NCBI GenBank assembly: GCA_037179385.1
Contig: CM074187.1
Coordinates: 6,634,001-6,698,000 of the forward strand
Reading direction: 5' to 3'
DNA length: 64,000 bases
Source: Holothuria scabra
Taxonomy: Eukaryota > Echinodermata > Holothuroidea > Aspidochirotida > Holothuriidae
The position numbers and the translations under genes were made by a program. The notes beneath the pieces were generated by a model, which saw nothing but the letters and a program-made list of their open reading frames with translations, ran no database searches and was not told the DNA's origin. Position 1 is the stretch's first letter. Every line of letters starts with the position of its first letter. Below, in pieces: positions 13,701 through 22,139 of this stretch.

Positions 13701-16700
13701 AAAAAACCTTATCCAAATCATAGTAATTAAGAATGATTTTAGTACAGAATTTTGTTTAAGTCCATTTGCCAGTGGTATTTTACTGTGGCAAAAAGAGTGC
13801 TATTAACACCGTATCCCATGGTCCTTTGTAGTTTCTATTTGGTAAGGTTCTATGAAGGTGCGTATACCTAAGATACACCGACCTTTTTAATGATCATTCC
13901 ATAAAAAAAAATGAGTATCAATATGAATTTCTTTCGCCAACACCATTTAAGATCAAATGTAGTTCTCTACAACCTTAACCACACAACAGTTTACAATCCA
14001 AAGCGATGAGGACTTTATGTTCTTCTTTTATAGATATACTTACTGAAGATTACATTATCTAACTAGTCCCATGCATCTCTTAAAGCCCAACCATGAAGCA
14101 TTCACTCCTGTTACATACTGTTAGATAGGTATTCCTGATGTTAATGTACCAAATAATGTACTTACCGGCCATGACGTCATAGCTATTGCGATGGGGTTAA
14201 TAATCCTTCCTATCAAAGATCCTTCCATACCGAAGTCAGTTTGTCCTGTAACAATATTTGACTCAATCTCCCTGGTGTTGGCAGTGTAGGGAATTACGGT
14301 ACCGCCACTGAAAAAAGAAGAATTGTGGTTGTGTTTATTTCAAAAACAAATTGAACTTAACATTAAAAAAGTTGTTCTTTAAGATTCAGGCTTAGTCCAA
14401 ATATAACTTCATTAGTCTTTTATTTAAATCCCATCTTTTTTTGGTTGACGACGTATTAAATTACAAAGTTAATCAATATGTATCACCATTAGATTTGGGA
14501 CAACTTCTTCAGGAGTAGCGCAACGGTTTTCTTGGAGGTCCTACTTGCCCGGATGGATGCATTACGTTTACCCTAACATGGCTGTCATTGCCCCCCCCCC
14601 CCTCCTCAAGCCTCATACGCTTTAGGATGGTCTCTCTTCTTGACTGTTTAGCTAAGGTCATGTGTATGTAGTAGCTGTTCTTTTCATCCAGTCTAGAATG
14701 GAGCCAAGCATGGTAGACCAATGATGTTATGGTCTGAGGCCCGTGAGGTTGGTCAGTTGTTGTCCTTCAGTGCAGTGGACGTAGCTTACTTGTTAAGCAA
14801 TTCAAAGTTTGGTTTCGCCGAACGGCTTAACCAGAGAGTTTCATGATCTTTAGAATAATAGCTTTATTTTTTTCAAGGGGACTTTCAAAAACAGGATTGA
14901 TTAATTGACTCATTGGTTGGGAGTGAACTCCCACATGACATACACATGAAGACTGATTCCTTAGGGTTATCGCTCCTGGGGGGAGGGGGCGCATTCCGGC
15001 GGGACAATCACGGTTTGGTTTCCGTTTCCGATCTTTGGCTCTTGGCCATAAAATCAAGAGGACGTTGGAATCACTTACATTCCAACGGTCTGTCAGATAG
15101 TGACAAATCTATTACTGACAGATTACAGACCAAAGTCGGAAGGATGAAGAGGTATACACAGTGCTTAAAATTGTGTCCCCACCCTTAAAAAGGAGTAGTG
15201 TTACAATTTATCTGTAAACGAAAGTTCAAAAAACGACTGCCTTAATTTTACTTACAAGCTTGGGCCGCGATACAATTTCCGGTCTAATGGGTGGCGAAAT
15301 TTGAAACTTTTGTGTATGTTCCGCTTCAACTAATGATTCAACTAATGATCGATGTCGCTCCGCTTAGAAAATCTTTTTGTGGGAAGGATTATATTTTGGG
15401 GAAAGAATTCTCTACCCCCCCCCCCCCCAGTGGCGTAGCCAGGATTTTTTCCGGGGGGGGGGCAAAGGTATGAAATTTCCCCAAAACTTTTCCCGGTCAA
15501 TGTGTATGTATTTCATATAAAATATGCAAATTTACAAGTATAACAACATTACCATGTCATTTTGTAATATTACCTTCATTTTAATCTTAAAGTATAACAT
15601 AGAGCAATCGGAAATAACACAGTATATTATTTTGGTAAACAATATCTGGTTAATTTGTATGTAGTAACGCAGTGGCGTACGCAGAATTTCTCTGAAGGGG
15701 GGGGGGGCATGCAGTATGGTCTAAGGGGAGGGGATGTCCGGAAATTTTTTGACGTTTTCAAGGAGCCTAGATGCAAAATGGTGCAAGATTTTCGACTTTG
15801 ACAGGAACAGTGTTAAAAGTTAATCGTGGTGGTTCATGAGGATAAAACTGAAACTTTTGTGTCTTTACATGCATTCTTATGCCATTTATTTTACCTTACG
15901 AAGTAAAACTTGTCATTAAATTTGCACACTTTTAGGAGTCAAAATAAAAGAGCATTGATCGGTACAGGATTGTGGGTTTTCTTGGCCACAAAACGTTATT
16001 TTATCATAAAGATTATCTAAGCGGAGCGCCACCATTGGTTGGCGCGGAGCGTAGAGAAAATTTCGAAAACCAGACCCCTCAGATGGCCGGAAATAGCATT
16101 TTCCTGACTTATACGAAGAATCTAACGAGTCGCTTTCTTCTTCTGTTTTTTGCAATAAAACGCTCACTTCAAAATATGTTCGCAAACTGCAAAGTGATCA
16201 GAGAGTTAAGAGCTAATTTGACCCTACAAATGTAATTTTGCCTAAAAGACTGAACGAAGCGCCACCGCTGGTTGGCGTGGAGCGTAAAGAAAATTTCGAA
16301 AAATGAGACCCCTCAGATGGCCAAAAATAGCTTATTCATGTTTTTAAAGAGAATCTAAACATGTTGTCTTTTTTTTATCGATGCCACCAGTGGGAAACAG
16401 AGTCTACCATTTTAGGTTAAAATTGGAATTTGACAGAATTTGCCTAGGTCTATTTATAGGAATTAAAAAAAAAATGGCATCACTGAAGGACCTTGCAGAG
16501 ACAATCCTTCCCCTTTGAAAATACTTGAAAAATTGGGTCTCCTTATAAGCAATCTGGTGCCACATATGCTATCTTTTGAATAAAATTTGTGTTACTAAAG
16601 TTAGACTACGTATTTTTAAGAACAAAGAAAAAATGGCATCTGTGAGGGGGCATGGCCCAATGGTCTCCCCTTCGCACGCCACTAAGGAGGCCTAAGAGTG

Positions 16701-19700
16701 GCTCGATCACAGAGGATATCCTGTTAGAACAGCAGTCTGTTAAGTGTAGAAGGCTACAAGGTACTCATTGACCTGTTTATTGTTACACCCCAAGTGAGCA
16801 GAAAGCTATTTTCCCGAACTAGACTGTAAGCCTCCAAGGATTAGGCTAAGTAACAAAATCTAAGTATGCCAATGGATCCCTTTCATTCTAATTTCCAGAC
16901 TAACTTTAAGTTTATCGTTGGCCATGGATTGTTTCAGCCCCATCCATCTTACGAACACAGAGTAAAATCGGCATAGCTACTAATATATTTGTAGAACAAC
17001 ATAATAACCCCGGGGGTCTATGGTAGTGACTTGTCAGTTTTCACATCCTTTTACTGAATTCCCAAAGTGCACAACACAGAGACTGTGTACAAGGGGATAA
17101 GTTCGGGATTACAGCCTTTCAGTGTTAGTTGCACTGTATCAGCTGTTGTTAAATACCTGAATGTGTGCACTGAAATGCACTGATCATAACCCTAGTGCGT
17201 ATACAAGAGAACATTCAATCTGCTACGCGGCGAGGACATTTCTGTGGAACACGAGTAGGGCCGGTTCATGCGACACTGACGAAATCTGAGTTAATTTGTT
17301 GCATAAAAATACGAATTATGTATGAAAAATATCTCACAATTTCTTATTCTACCAAAGATTTTGAGAAATTTTTGTAAGAATAAGAAAATTCATCAAATTT
17401 CCCCATTTTCATCAAATTTCCCCAAAAATTTTTCCAGAATTAGCCCCCTGCCCCCCCCCCCAGTAACTACGCCACTGCCCCCCCCCCCCAACCTTGAATG
17501 ATCTGATGGACCGATAGCTTAGCTTCATAATAACCTGAATATACTTTCAAGTTTATACCTACCATTATCCCAAACATATGCATAACATATACACTTTTAA
17601 ACATGACTATCCATAATAAAAAAAAACAAATTTCAACAAAGCGTATACTGTTAATGGAATTCAATTAATTTGAGATAAATCAACAAAGTACTTTTAGATG
17701 TAATAACACAAATTGCTAAAATGTGATAGGTAAGGGAGTTTAGTAATAACCAGGCGTATCTACACTGATCCCTTAAAACCCTTCAAAGATCGGCACTGTT
17801 GTTACAAGTGCAAAATACATGTCAACGTTTCTCATTACTTAAAAGAGCTAATCCTGTCACTCCAAAATACAATTTTTGTAGTAGATATTCTCAATTGGCA
17901 CAGCTCTTTGATTGACAGCAAGTTCAAAACATGCAGAGTACCGAAGCGCAGATTACAAAACATTAACTGTGGCCTACTGAGTGCCTTGATTAAACATTCA
18001 TGACATTGGGGTCTTGCATACACACCCTGAAGCAATTAACTGATACTGTGTCTAGATGAAGATGAGTTTTAGCCAGTTGTGGGAGGGCGGACCTATGTAG
18101 TGTGGCTGGGAGAATTGAAACTATTTGGGATGAGAGGATAAGGCCTTTAAGGTAGTATAAAATCAGTGGTTCAGAAAAATTGGAGATAGTATTGAATTAA
18201 ATTAAAGAAAAAGATGAAAAAACTTTCATTTTGAAAACCACATGAAGGAAGTAATTAGATGGATGTTGTAATGATCAACGCCACATTTGTAATTAAAAAG
18301 GGAATAAAAAATATAATTCCCGAGAGTGATTTATTTCGTGCTAGTGCACAAGTTTGGAGCTGTTAACCTTTTCATTCATGCTCAACCTGGCGACAATATT
18401 TTTATTTTAAATAACAGAAAGGAAGCAAAATATCTTTTTGAAATAACCACATTAAAACACCGAAACATTCCAAGAAAAACGTGTTATTCATTACCTCCCC
18501 AGAGATTGTGACGGGATAACTCACGGTCACATGATCGTAATGGATAATCAAGTTGAAGATTATTATCAAGTATGAATAAGGAGGTGCTAAACCGTTCGTG
18601 TTCGAGTTTCACGTTTGTTACTCCTCGGGGAGAACTTTGGTTTCTCAGCTCCTCAATTTTCCAAACCAGAAACATGACTTAACAAGGAACATGCCGTACA
18701 GCCTGCTACGCAGGTAAATCGTTTGTAGGTAAATACCTACCTGCTTGGTATATCGATGCTGATAACGAGGCGTAAGTCACATCTGTCGGATTCACAGTTC
18801 CCTGACACTCCATCGCAGCAGTCTCCGTTATATATTTTGGAGTCGCTGACGAAATGTGTAAATAACAAGTGAAAGGTATTTCCCGCGTTAATTGATGTCA
18901 CCTATTAGGCAGAAATAAATTAATCAAATAAAATGAAAAAGAAAACCGTATAATGCACCACGTCAAAGTAAAGTTAAAAGCTTGCAAAAGATAAGGGGTG
19001 GAGATTAGTCAATTTAGCTGTTTTTCAATTATTTTTTCTAGGGTGCTATTACCGGTATTGTTTAGTCCGACACTTTCGCTAACAGAACCAAATGGCAAAT
19101 TCTCCCAAAGTGTAATTTATGACATTAATTAAGTGGCGAGGACGTACCTAGTATATTCAACATCCGGGCGTATTTTTCCTTTGAAATCATAGCAAGCGTG
19201 TAGCCCAAGGTATAACCTATTTAAGGAATGACACTTACGTAAGCCAGCTGTATCAGTCAGTTGCGGCCGCGTAGTCTTGTTTGCAATTTTCCGGGTTCTA
19301 CAGTCTGAGGGCGTTTTTTTTAAAGTGCAATATATTTCGTGTTTTGATGTGAATAGGTCAACTTAAACTTTATTTAAGTGTTTGAAATTTGGAAATGTCT
19401 GGAGCAGGAGAAATCCTCTACCCTTTCATGACAGAAAATTAAACACATGAAGTAGATCAACGTGTAAAATTATCAACCAAACAGAAGTAAGTTTTTATAA
19501 CGGGGATAAAAAGAATTGTAACCTCCTTTTTTCCATCGGTAAACCATTCCATGAAGGCGTGGTGCTGGTATCTAGGACGCTTTATCACAGGTTACCTAGC
19601 TCTCGGGGAGAACGAATTTTTCGTCACGCTCATCGCACGAAAAAATCAATCTAAGGGGCGGCAGCCTTAAGGGGCCTGCAGCCACAGAGGCGCTGCGCAG

Positions 19701-21162
19701 GCTACAGGTTAACAGGACTTGCAAAAAATAATTTCTTCCAGGGGGTGTAAGTTGGGGCAAAATATTCAATAACTGCTGTAACAAATTGGCAATTCGTCTA
19801 GGTCAAATTCCAATCATGACACCATAGTAATTTTGACTATGTTTGACCTGATTGCTGTTTTTGCCAAGTTTTGAGCTGAACGATGTTCCCACATATTTTA
19901 GTGACACCTTTGGCAGGATTTTATTGTAAAGTGATTGTTCGTCCCTGAGCAGAATGGGCCCACGACGCCCATGCAGTCTACGGTCATGCATTTGGATTAT
20001 TGAGCAGATTTAGATAAGCGGATCTAGTAGCGTAGGGTCAGTTGATCCCCCATGATTCAACCTTGAGAAGATAATTGCAAAAAACACCGTAAACTAGCCG
20101 TTTTTCGCCCTCTCCTTAAACCTTCCTCTCGTGTCGTGGTCCACACCCCCCCCCCCCCCACCCCCATGACATTATCCTGATGACGCTATACTTGAAACAA
20201 GCATATGCCCAGATAATCATCTTCGGAAAGGGAAGGAAATTAATGGTTCAACAGCTAATTTTGGAGATTTTGTCCTTCCCTCACGTTTGGTGGTTGGTGT
20301 ATACAACCATATGGGATGTTAGATACTGCCCTTAAAATTAGAAACACTATTTGTTAAACATTACCAGCAATATTGTCTCATGAATATTATTGCACAATGG
20401 TTTGCAATATTATGCCATCTTTAATGTCCGGAATTAAATATCATATTCGGGTAATATTTGAAAATGGTCAGGGTCTAGGGTATTGGTAGAGTGTTATTAA
20501 AATGTCTGACTACTGTGGCGCTATTCTCCTTATGATAAGAATTATATGAATGAGGATACCTGTGGCAATTTTTACTGGAATGTCAAGCAAATTGGGACAA
20601 TAATTTTAACCAATGAAGGGGTTTGTTTGAGCAGCTTACCCAACTCGAAAAATTGCCTCTCCACCCGTAGCCTATAACAATGCCTACCCATAAGATACGT
20701 ATTGATTATTTTTTTCATTTACACGAAGGGCACAAATGCTTTGTTCGATTTAGTTTTTTCCGCTTACAGACTTTGTTAGAATTTTTAAATTAAAACAAAT
20801 ACATGTGAGAGTTTCTATTGCTTTGATTCCCATGAACTGTATGGTCAAGTGGTTAGAGCATCCAACTTGCAAACTGGAGGTCTTGAGCTGGAATCCTAGC
20901 TGTGTCATATCCTTAAAATTGAACCTACTGCCATTGTGCTTTGTGCTCAGCGTAAGCAATGGGGTAGGGGAAACAAGCTTGTGAGTCACAACTGGAAAAA
21001 GTCCGGCCTGACCCTAAACCAATCGGTTAGCTAACTAAACATGGACTGTAATGAATAGACACTGATGAATGAGCTAAGGAAATGAAAAATGCAAAAACTT
21101 ACGTTACAAATGTATATTAAAATAAAGAATGTCCACTTTGCTCTTCTGATTTTCTCCTCCAT
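1620..21162 (-). CDS. Giant DSL-family Notch ligand (Delta/Jagged-like), spliced gene, 3' end outside window
   Basis: Predicted type I membrane ligand for Notch receptors. Coding exons on the minus strand, in order: 21162-21103, 18901-18741, 14307-14166, 12835-12666, 11684-11456, 10563-6947, 5179-5010, 3600-3429, 1779-1620. All introns have GT/AG ends and every exon phase joins in frame, giving 4,881 nt (1,627 codons) without a stop. Domain order: signal peptide, MNNL domain with its CCD motif, six-cysteine DSL domain, 34 EGF repeats, then about 110 cysteine-free residues. No LNR repeats occur, so it is a ligand and not Notch itself. Known Delta proteins have about 6-9 EGF repeats and Jagged/Serrate about 14-16, so this is unusually long. 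The transmembrane segment, cytoplasmic tail and stop are not in the window. Domain identity is very secure; assignment to Delta or Jagged is not, because no cysteine-rich Jagged domain is visible. Confidence 0.93.
2110..2530. repeat. Dispersed inverted-repeat element, copy 2
   Basis: Second copy of the element at 690-1175. It has the same central block (AAGAAAGTCACAAATTATTG) and arms with 'GAGATATAAAATGTTAAG' on the left and 'TTTTACATCTCAGCTC' on the right. The two copies flank exon 9. Limits are approximate. Confidence 0.6.
2536..2573. repeat. Perfect 15-bp GC-rich hairpin
   Basis: CCTGACGCAGCGTTA at 2536-2550 is the exact reverse complement of 2559-2573, with an 8-nt loop. It lies just after the inverted-repeat element in intron 8. 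Confidence 0.8.
2615..2898. mobile_element. MITE-like element with about 40-bp TIRs
   Basis: The left end (ATACACGAGCAAAATTTG, then AAAACATT) is matched by the reverse complement of the right end with few mismatches over about 40 bp. The interior has further self-complementary AAAACATTTTG-type words and no open frame of note. A target-site duplication is not clear. It is a non-autonomous DNA element by structure; the superfamily is unknown. Confidence 0.7.
3429..3600 (-). CDS. DSL ligand exon 8: juxtamembrane region, part 1
   Basis: 172 nt between acceptor CCCTATAG| and donor ATGG|GTAAGA, with the frame open throughout. The sequence is cysteine-free and beta-rich (IMVIGHSVDMDVFTTEVEIL, then VDVVYLETSLYVGIEDG) with one NDT glycosylation sequon. 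It follows the last EGF repeat directly, so it should be the membrane-proximal ectodomain. I do not recognise a named domain; the strand pattern is loosely like a SEA-type module. Confidence 0.85.
3601..5009 (-). other. Intron 7 of DSL ligand gene
   Basis: About 1.4 kb, AT-rich, with a short TA microsatellite near 4781-4797. No exon or clear element was recognised. Confidence 0.7.
5010..5179 (-). CDS. DSL ligand exon 7: end of EGF33 and all of EGF34
   Basis: 170 nt between acceptor CTACACAG| and donor ATTG|GTAAAG. The peptide starts CICPLEYIGDVCE, completing EGF33, and continues with CHSSPCENGGKC...CTCAKGYYGGFCE as EGF34, which has an O-glucose motif but no O-fucose site. Phase 2 in; the final G joins AT of the next exon to give Asp. 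Confidence 0.93.
5180..6946 (-). other. Intron 6 of DSL ligand gene
   Basis: About 1.8 kb. A CpG-rich patch near 5590-5670 (words such as CGCTCGCC and GCGCTCGG) resembles dispersed repeat sequence. No exon is needed, because AG|T joins exons 6 and 7 as Ser. Confidence 0.7.
6947..10563 (-). CDS. DSL ligand exon 6: giant exon encoding most of the EGF array
   Basis: A single uninterrupted 3,617-nt exon runs from VNGYACLC (second half of EGF1) to the start of EGF33, between acceptor TTTCAG| and donor TTTAG|GTAGGT. I count EGF2-32 complete inside it. EGF2-15 are each exactly 37 residues, with cysteine spacing C-x4-C-x4-C (for example CNNGTC). EGF16-32 mostly have the usual C-x4-C-x5-C spacing; EGF22 is short. 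Most repeats keep the aspartate/asparagine hydroxylation pattern C-x-D-x4-F/Y-x-C-x-C and acidic residues for calcium binding before Cys1. The long open frames on the opposite strand here are shadows of the repeat. Confidence 0.97.
8956..10509 (-). repeat. Coding tandem array: 14 x 111-bp short-loop EGF units (EGF2-15)
   Basis: Fourteen consecutive EGF units of exactly 37 codons, covering codons 19-536 of the giant exon. The consensus has N-I-D-D-C before Cys1, CNNGTC for Cys2-Cys3, CIDGV after Cys3, and GFNGTFCE at the end. The strict length and shared wording distinguish them from the 38-residue canonical repeats that follow and point to expansion by unequal exchange. The boundary with EGF16 falls between ESCE and TDIDFC. 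Confidence 0.9.
10564..11455 (-). other. Intron 5 of DSL ligand gene
   Basis: About 0.9 kb, AT-rich, with no recognised exon or element. Confidence 0.75.
11456..11684 (-). CDS. DSL ligand exon 5: DSL domain and first half of EGF1
   Basis: This exon identifies the gene. It holds a complete DSL domain with six cysteines: VICDTYYYGNGCDVFC, then GHYTC, KVCLPGYED and NC. The aromatic YYYG and GHYTC motifs are the Notch-binding signatures of the family. EGF1 starts with NECSSDPCKNGATC and is split by an intron after CEDE. It carries both the C-x-S-x-P-C O-glucose motif and a C-x4-T-C O-fucose motif. The donor is GAG|GTATGT, phase 0. Confidence 0.95.
11685..12665 (-). other. Intron 4 of DSL ligand gene
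   Basis: About 1 kb. It contains a C-run near 11859-11869 and a copy of the TTAAAGG dispersed repeat near 12190-12545. No exon was recognised. Confidence 0.7.
12190..12545 (+). repeat. TTAAAGG dispersed repeat family, copy in intron 4
   Basis: Shares with copies near 17830 and 47870 the word GCTGTCAATCAAAGAGCTG and a 5' part resembling 'TTAAAGGCC...TCTCACCC'. Approximate limits; no coding potential. Confidence 0.55.
12666..12835 (-). CDS. DSL ligand exon 4: end of MNNL domain
   Basis: 170 nt between acceptor ATGACAG| and donor TCA|GTGAGT. It starts with GSIAILVEAFDVDG, the conserved central strand of the MNNL module. An acidic, tyrosine-rich stretch (FDYDYYEIN) and HNTSG, an N-glycosylation sequon, follow. 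The last two bases CA join A of exon 5 to give Gln just before the DSL domain. Confidence 0.9.
12836..14165 (-). other. Intron 3 of DSL ligand gene
   Basis: About 1.3 kb, AT-rich, with a T/G homopolymer stretch near 13386-13410. No exon or clear mobile element was recognised. Confidence 0.7.
14166..14307 (-). CDS. DSL ligand exon 3: central MNNL domain
   Basis: 142 nt between acceptor TTTTTTCAG| and donor CCG|GTAAGT. The peptide ends IAIAMTSWP and the next exon continues GSIAILVEAFD. Together these give the MNNL signature 'F.WP.S..LLVEAWD' known from Jagged/Delta proteins. Phase 2 in, phase 0 out. Confidence 0.9.
15428..17477. mobile_element. hAT-like TIR element inserted in a C-run (outer of nested pair)
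   Basis: The left end CAGTGGCGTAGCCAGG and the reverse complement of the right end (CAGTGGCGTAGTTACTGG) share CAGTGGCGTAG. Both ends abut runs of C, so an 8-bp target duplication of C would fit a hAT insertion but cannot be distinguished from the homopolymer. The interior holds a second element and no intact transposase. Confidence 0.6.
15670..16683. mobile_element. Second CAGTGGCG-type element nested inside the first
   Basis: The left end is CAGTGGCGTACGCAG and the right end reads TAGTGGCGTGCGAAGG in reverse. The interior contains a direct duplication: 16020-16130 and 16258-16360 share AGACCCCTCAGATGGCC. Flanks do not show an obvious target-site duplication. Confidence 0.5.
17830..18155 (-). 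repeat. TTAAAGG dispersed repeat family, copy in intron 2
   Basis: Opposite orientation to the 12190 copy. It shares CACAGCTCTTTGATTGACAG and ends 'GGATAAGGCCTTTAA'. Confidence 0.55.
18741..18901 (-). CDS. DSL ligand exon 2: first part of MNNL domain
   Basis: Acceptor CTAATAG| and donor CAG|GTAGGT flank 161 nt that are open in one frame. The peptide contains YNGDCCDGVSGNC and then SDRCDLRLVISID. This matches the N-terminal C2-like MNNL module of Notch ligands, where a CC-glycine/aspartate pair is followed by a Cys and a beta strand. In vertebrate ligands this module binds membrane lipid and contacts Notch EGF12. Phase 0 in, phase 2 out. Confidence 0.9.
18902..21102 (-). other. Intron 1 of DSL ligand gene
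   Basis: GT/AG intron of about 2.2 kb. It contains a tRNA-like SINE at 20835-21015 and a C-run near 20145-20160. The rest shows no convincing exon or recognisable element. Confidence 0.75.
20835..21015 (+). mobile_element. tRNA-derived SINE, copy with tRNA-like head
   Basis: The head reads GGTCAAGTGGTTAGAGCA (A-box like), then an anticodon-arm-like part, then GGAATCC at a degenerate B box, as in a tRNA-derived SINE promoter. The body (CCATTGTGCTTTGTGCTCAG, then GAGTCACAACTGGAAAAAG) recurs at about 35205-35345 and 50860-51005. The tRNA fold looks degenerate, so it is not called a functional tRNA. It lies in intron 1, antisense to the gene. Confidence 0.7.
21103..21162 (-). CDS. DSL ligand exon 1: start codon and signal peptide
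   Basis: Twenty codons starting MEEKIRRAKW and followed by a hydrophobic stretch (TFFILIYICN), a normal n-region/h-region signal peptide. The donor is AAC|GTAAGT in phase 0, and the next exon continues VTSINAG, a plausible cleavage region. The frame stays open upstream to another ATG at 21309, which would add about 49 residues. I prefer the ATG at 21162 because it puts the basic residues directly before the hydrophobic core. Transcript data would settle the start. Confidence 0.78.
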
Positions 21163-22139
21163 GCTTACAGTTAGTGTAACAAGAAGAAAGAACCTGACTT
21201 TAATCGGTCTGATATCTCTTACATCTTCTAGGAGTTGTTTGTGAACACACAAAACGGTTGTCTTAATCTCTTTATCCGGAGAAGCAAATAAGAAATTCAC
21301 AGATTCCACATAAACAGCTTGGTGTCGTTACTATTTAATGCCTAATTCTAGAGTGACCTTTGATTTGGCAGTAACATTACATCTCAAGTTAACTTCAGCC
21401 TAACTTGAACTACATCCATCTGATATGATTTTGAACTCAAAAATAGGAAACTCCTTTTCTGTTTACGATTTGGCATGCAGTAACGGTGGTTGGATTGTAC
21501 AAACATATGCGCAAGATGACGGAGAGGTGCAGGGACGGACCGCAAAATAGGAAATTCTGGCAGGAGTCTGGTTTGAGTCTCAAAACATTTGGCATGCCAT
21601 GATTTTAATTACGCAGAAATCTCCAATTCGTGTCCGATTTCTTTAAAGATTTGCCAGAAAAATAAAGTATCATTTTCAGGGTGAGGTTTTTATTAAAATC
21701 AAAAAAATATTTTTTTAAAATTAGAGGGTCACACTCAATCGGGTAGTTTATACAAAGCTTTTCCTGAGCCTGACTTCATTAACTCGCACAACACAAAATC
21801 CGAAATGGAGTTGATCATCATGATCCTGCAGAATATCCTCCTGAAAATTGTTAGTGTCTTATATTCAGCTTATATTCAGGGTAACATGCTCATGAAAAAG
21901 TAAAAAAAAATCGCAATGCGGTAAACTTACAGAAAAACTTTTATATCTTATCCTCTTTTCATATAGTCTTGCAACAAAACGATGCCCGAATACTGCCGTC
22001 ACTTTAACAAGTTTGCCGAAAAATAAAGGGCACCGTAGTCCAAGTAAAATGTTAAATTTCCATTTTCCATGAAAAATCAAAAGAGTACAAACATTTGCCA
22101 TATATTCGGCAGCTTATGTAAAAATCATTTTCTTCAGGA
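21163..22139. promoter_or_regulatory. Upstream region of the DSL ligand gene
   Basis: The 5' flank of the minus-strand gene should contain its 5' UTR and promoter. I see no clear TATA box. An imperfect direct duplication about 370 bp apart (GCCAGAAAAATAAAG near 21655 and GCCGAAAAATAAAG near 22014, with similar sequence after each) is present. No coding sequence is supported. Confidence 0.35.

Larger units (their letters stand above)
14308..18740 (-). other. Intron 2 of DSL ligand gene, rich in transposon remains
   Basis: The longest intron (about 4.4 kb). It carries a nested pair of TIR elements (15428-17477 containing 15670-16683), a copy of the TTAAAGG repeat family near 17830-18155, and C-runs near 14590 and 15415. 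No further exon is needed, because exons 2 and 3 join in phase (AG|T giving Ser). Confidence 0.75.

Noticed and set aside
20835..20905. Functional tRNA gene
   Set aside because: A-box-like sequence is present, but the B box is degenerate and the sequence runs into a dispersed SINE body.
1620..21162. Annotation as a Notch receptor
   Set aside because: The 34 EGF repeats look like Notch, but the protein starts with MNNL and DSL domains and no LNR repeats are seen, so it is a ligand.
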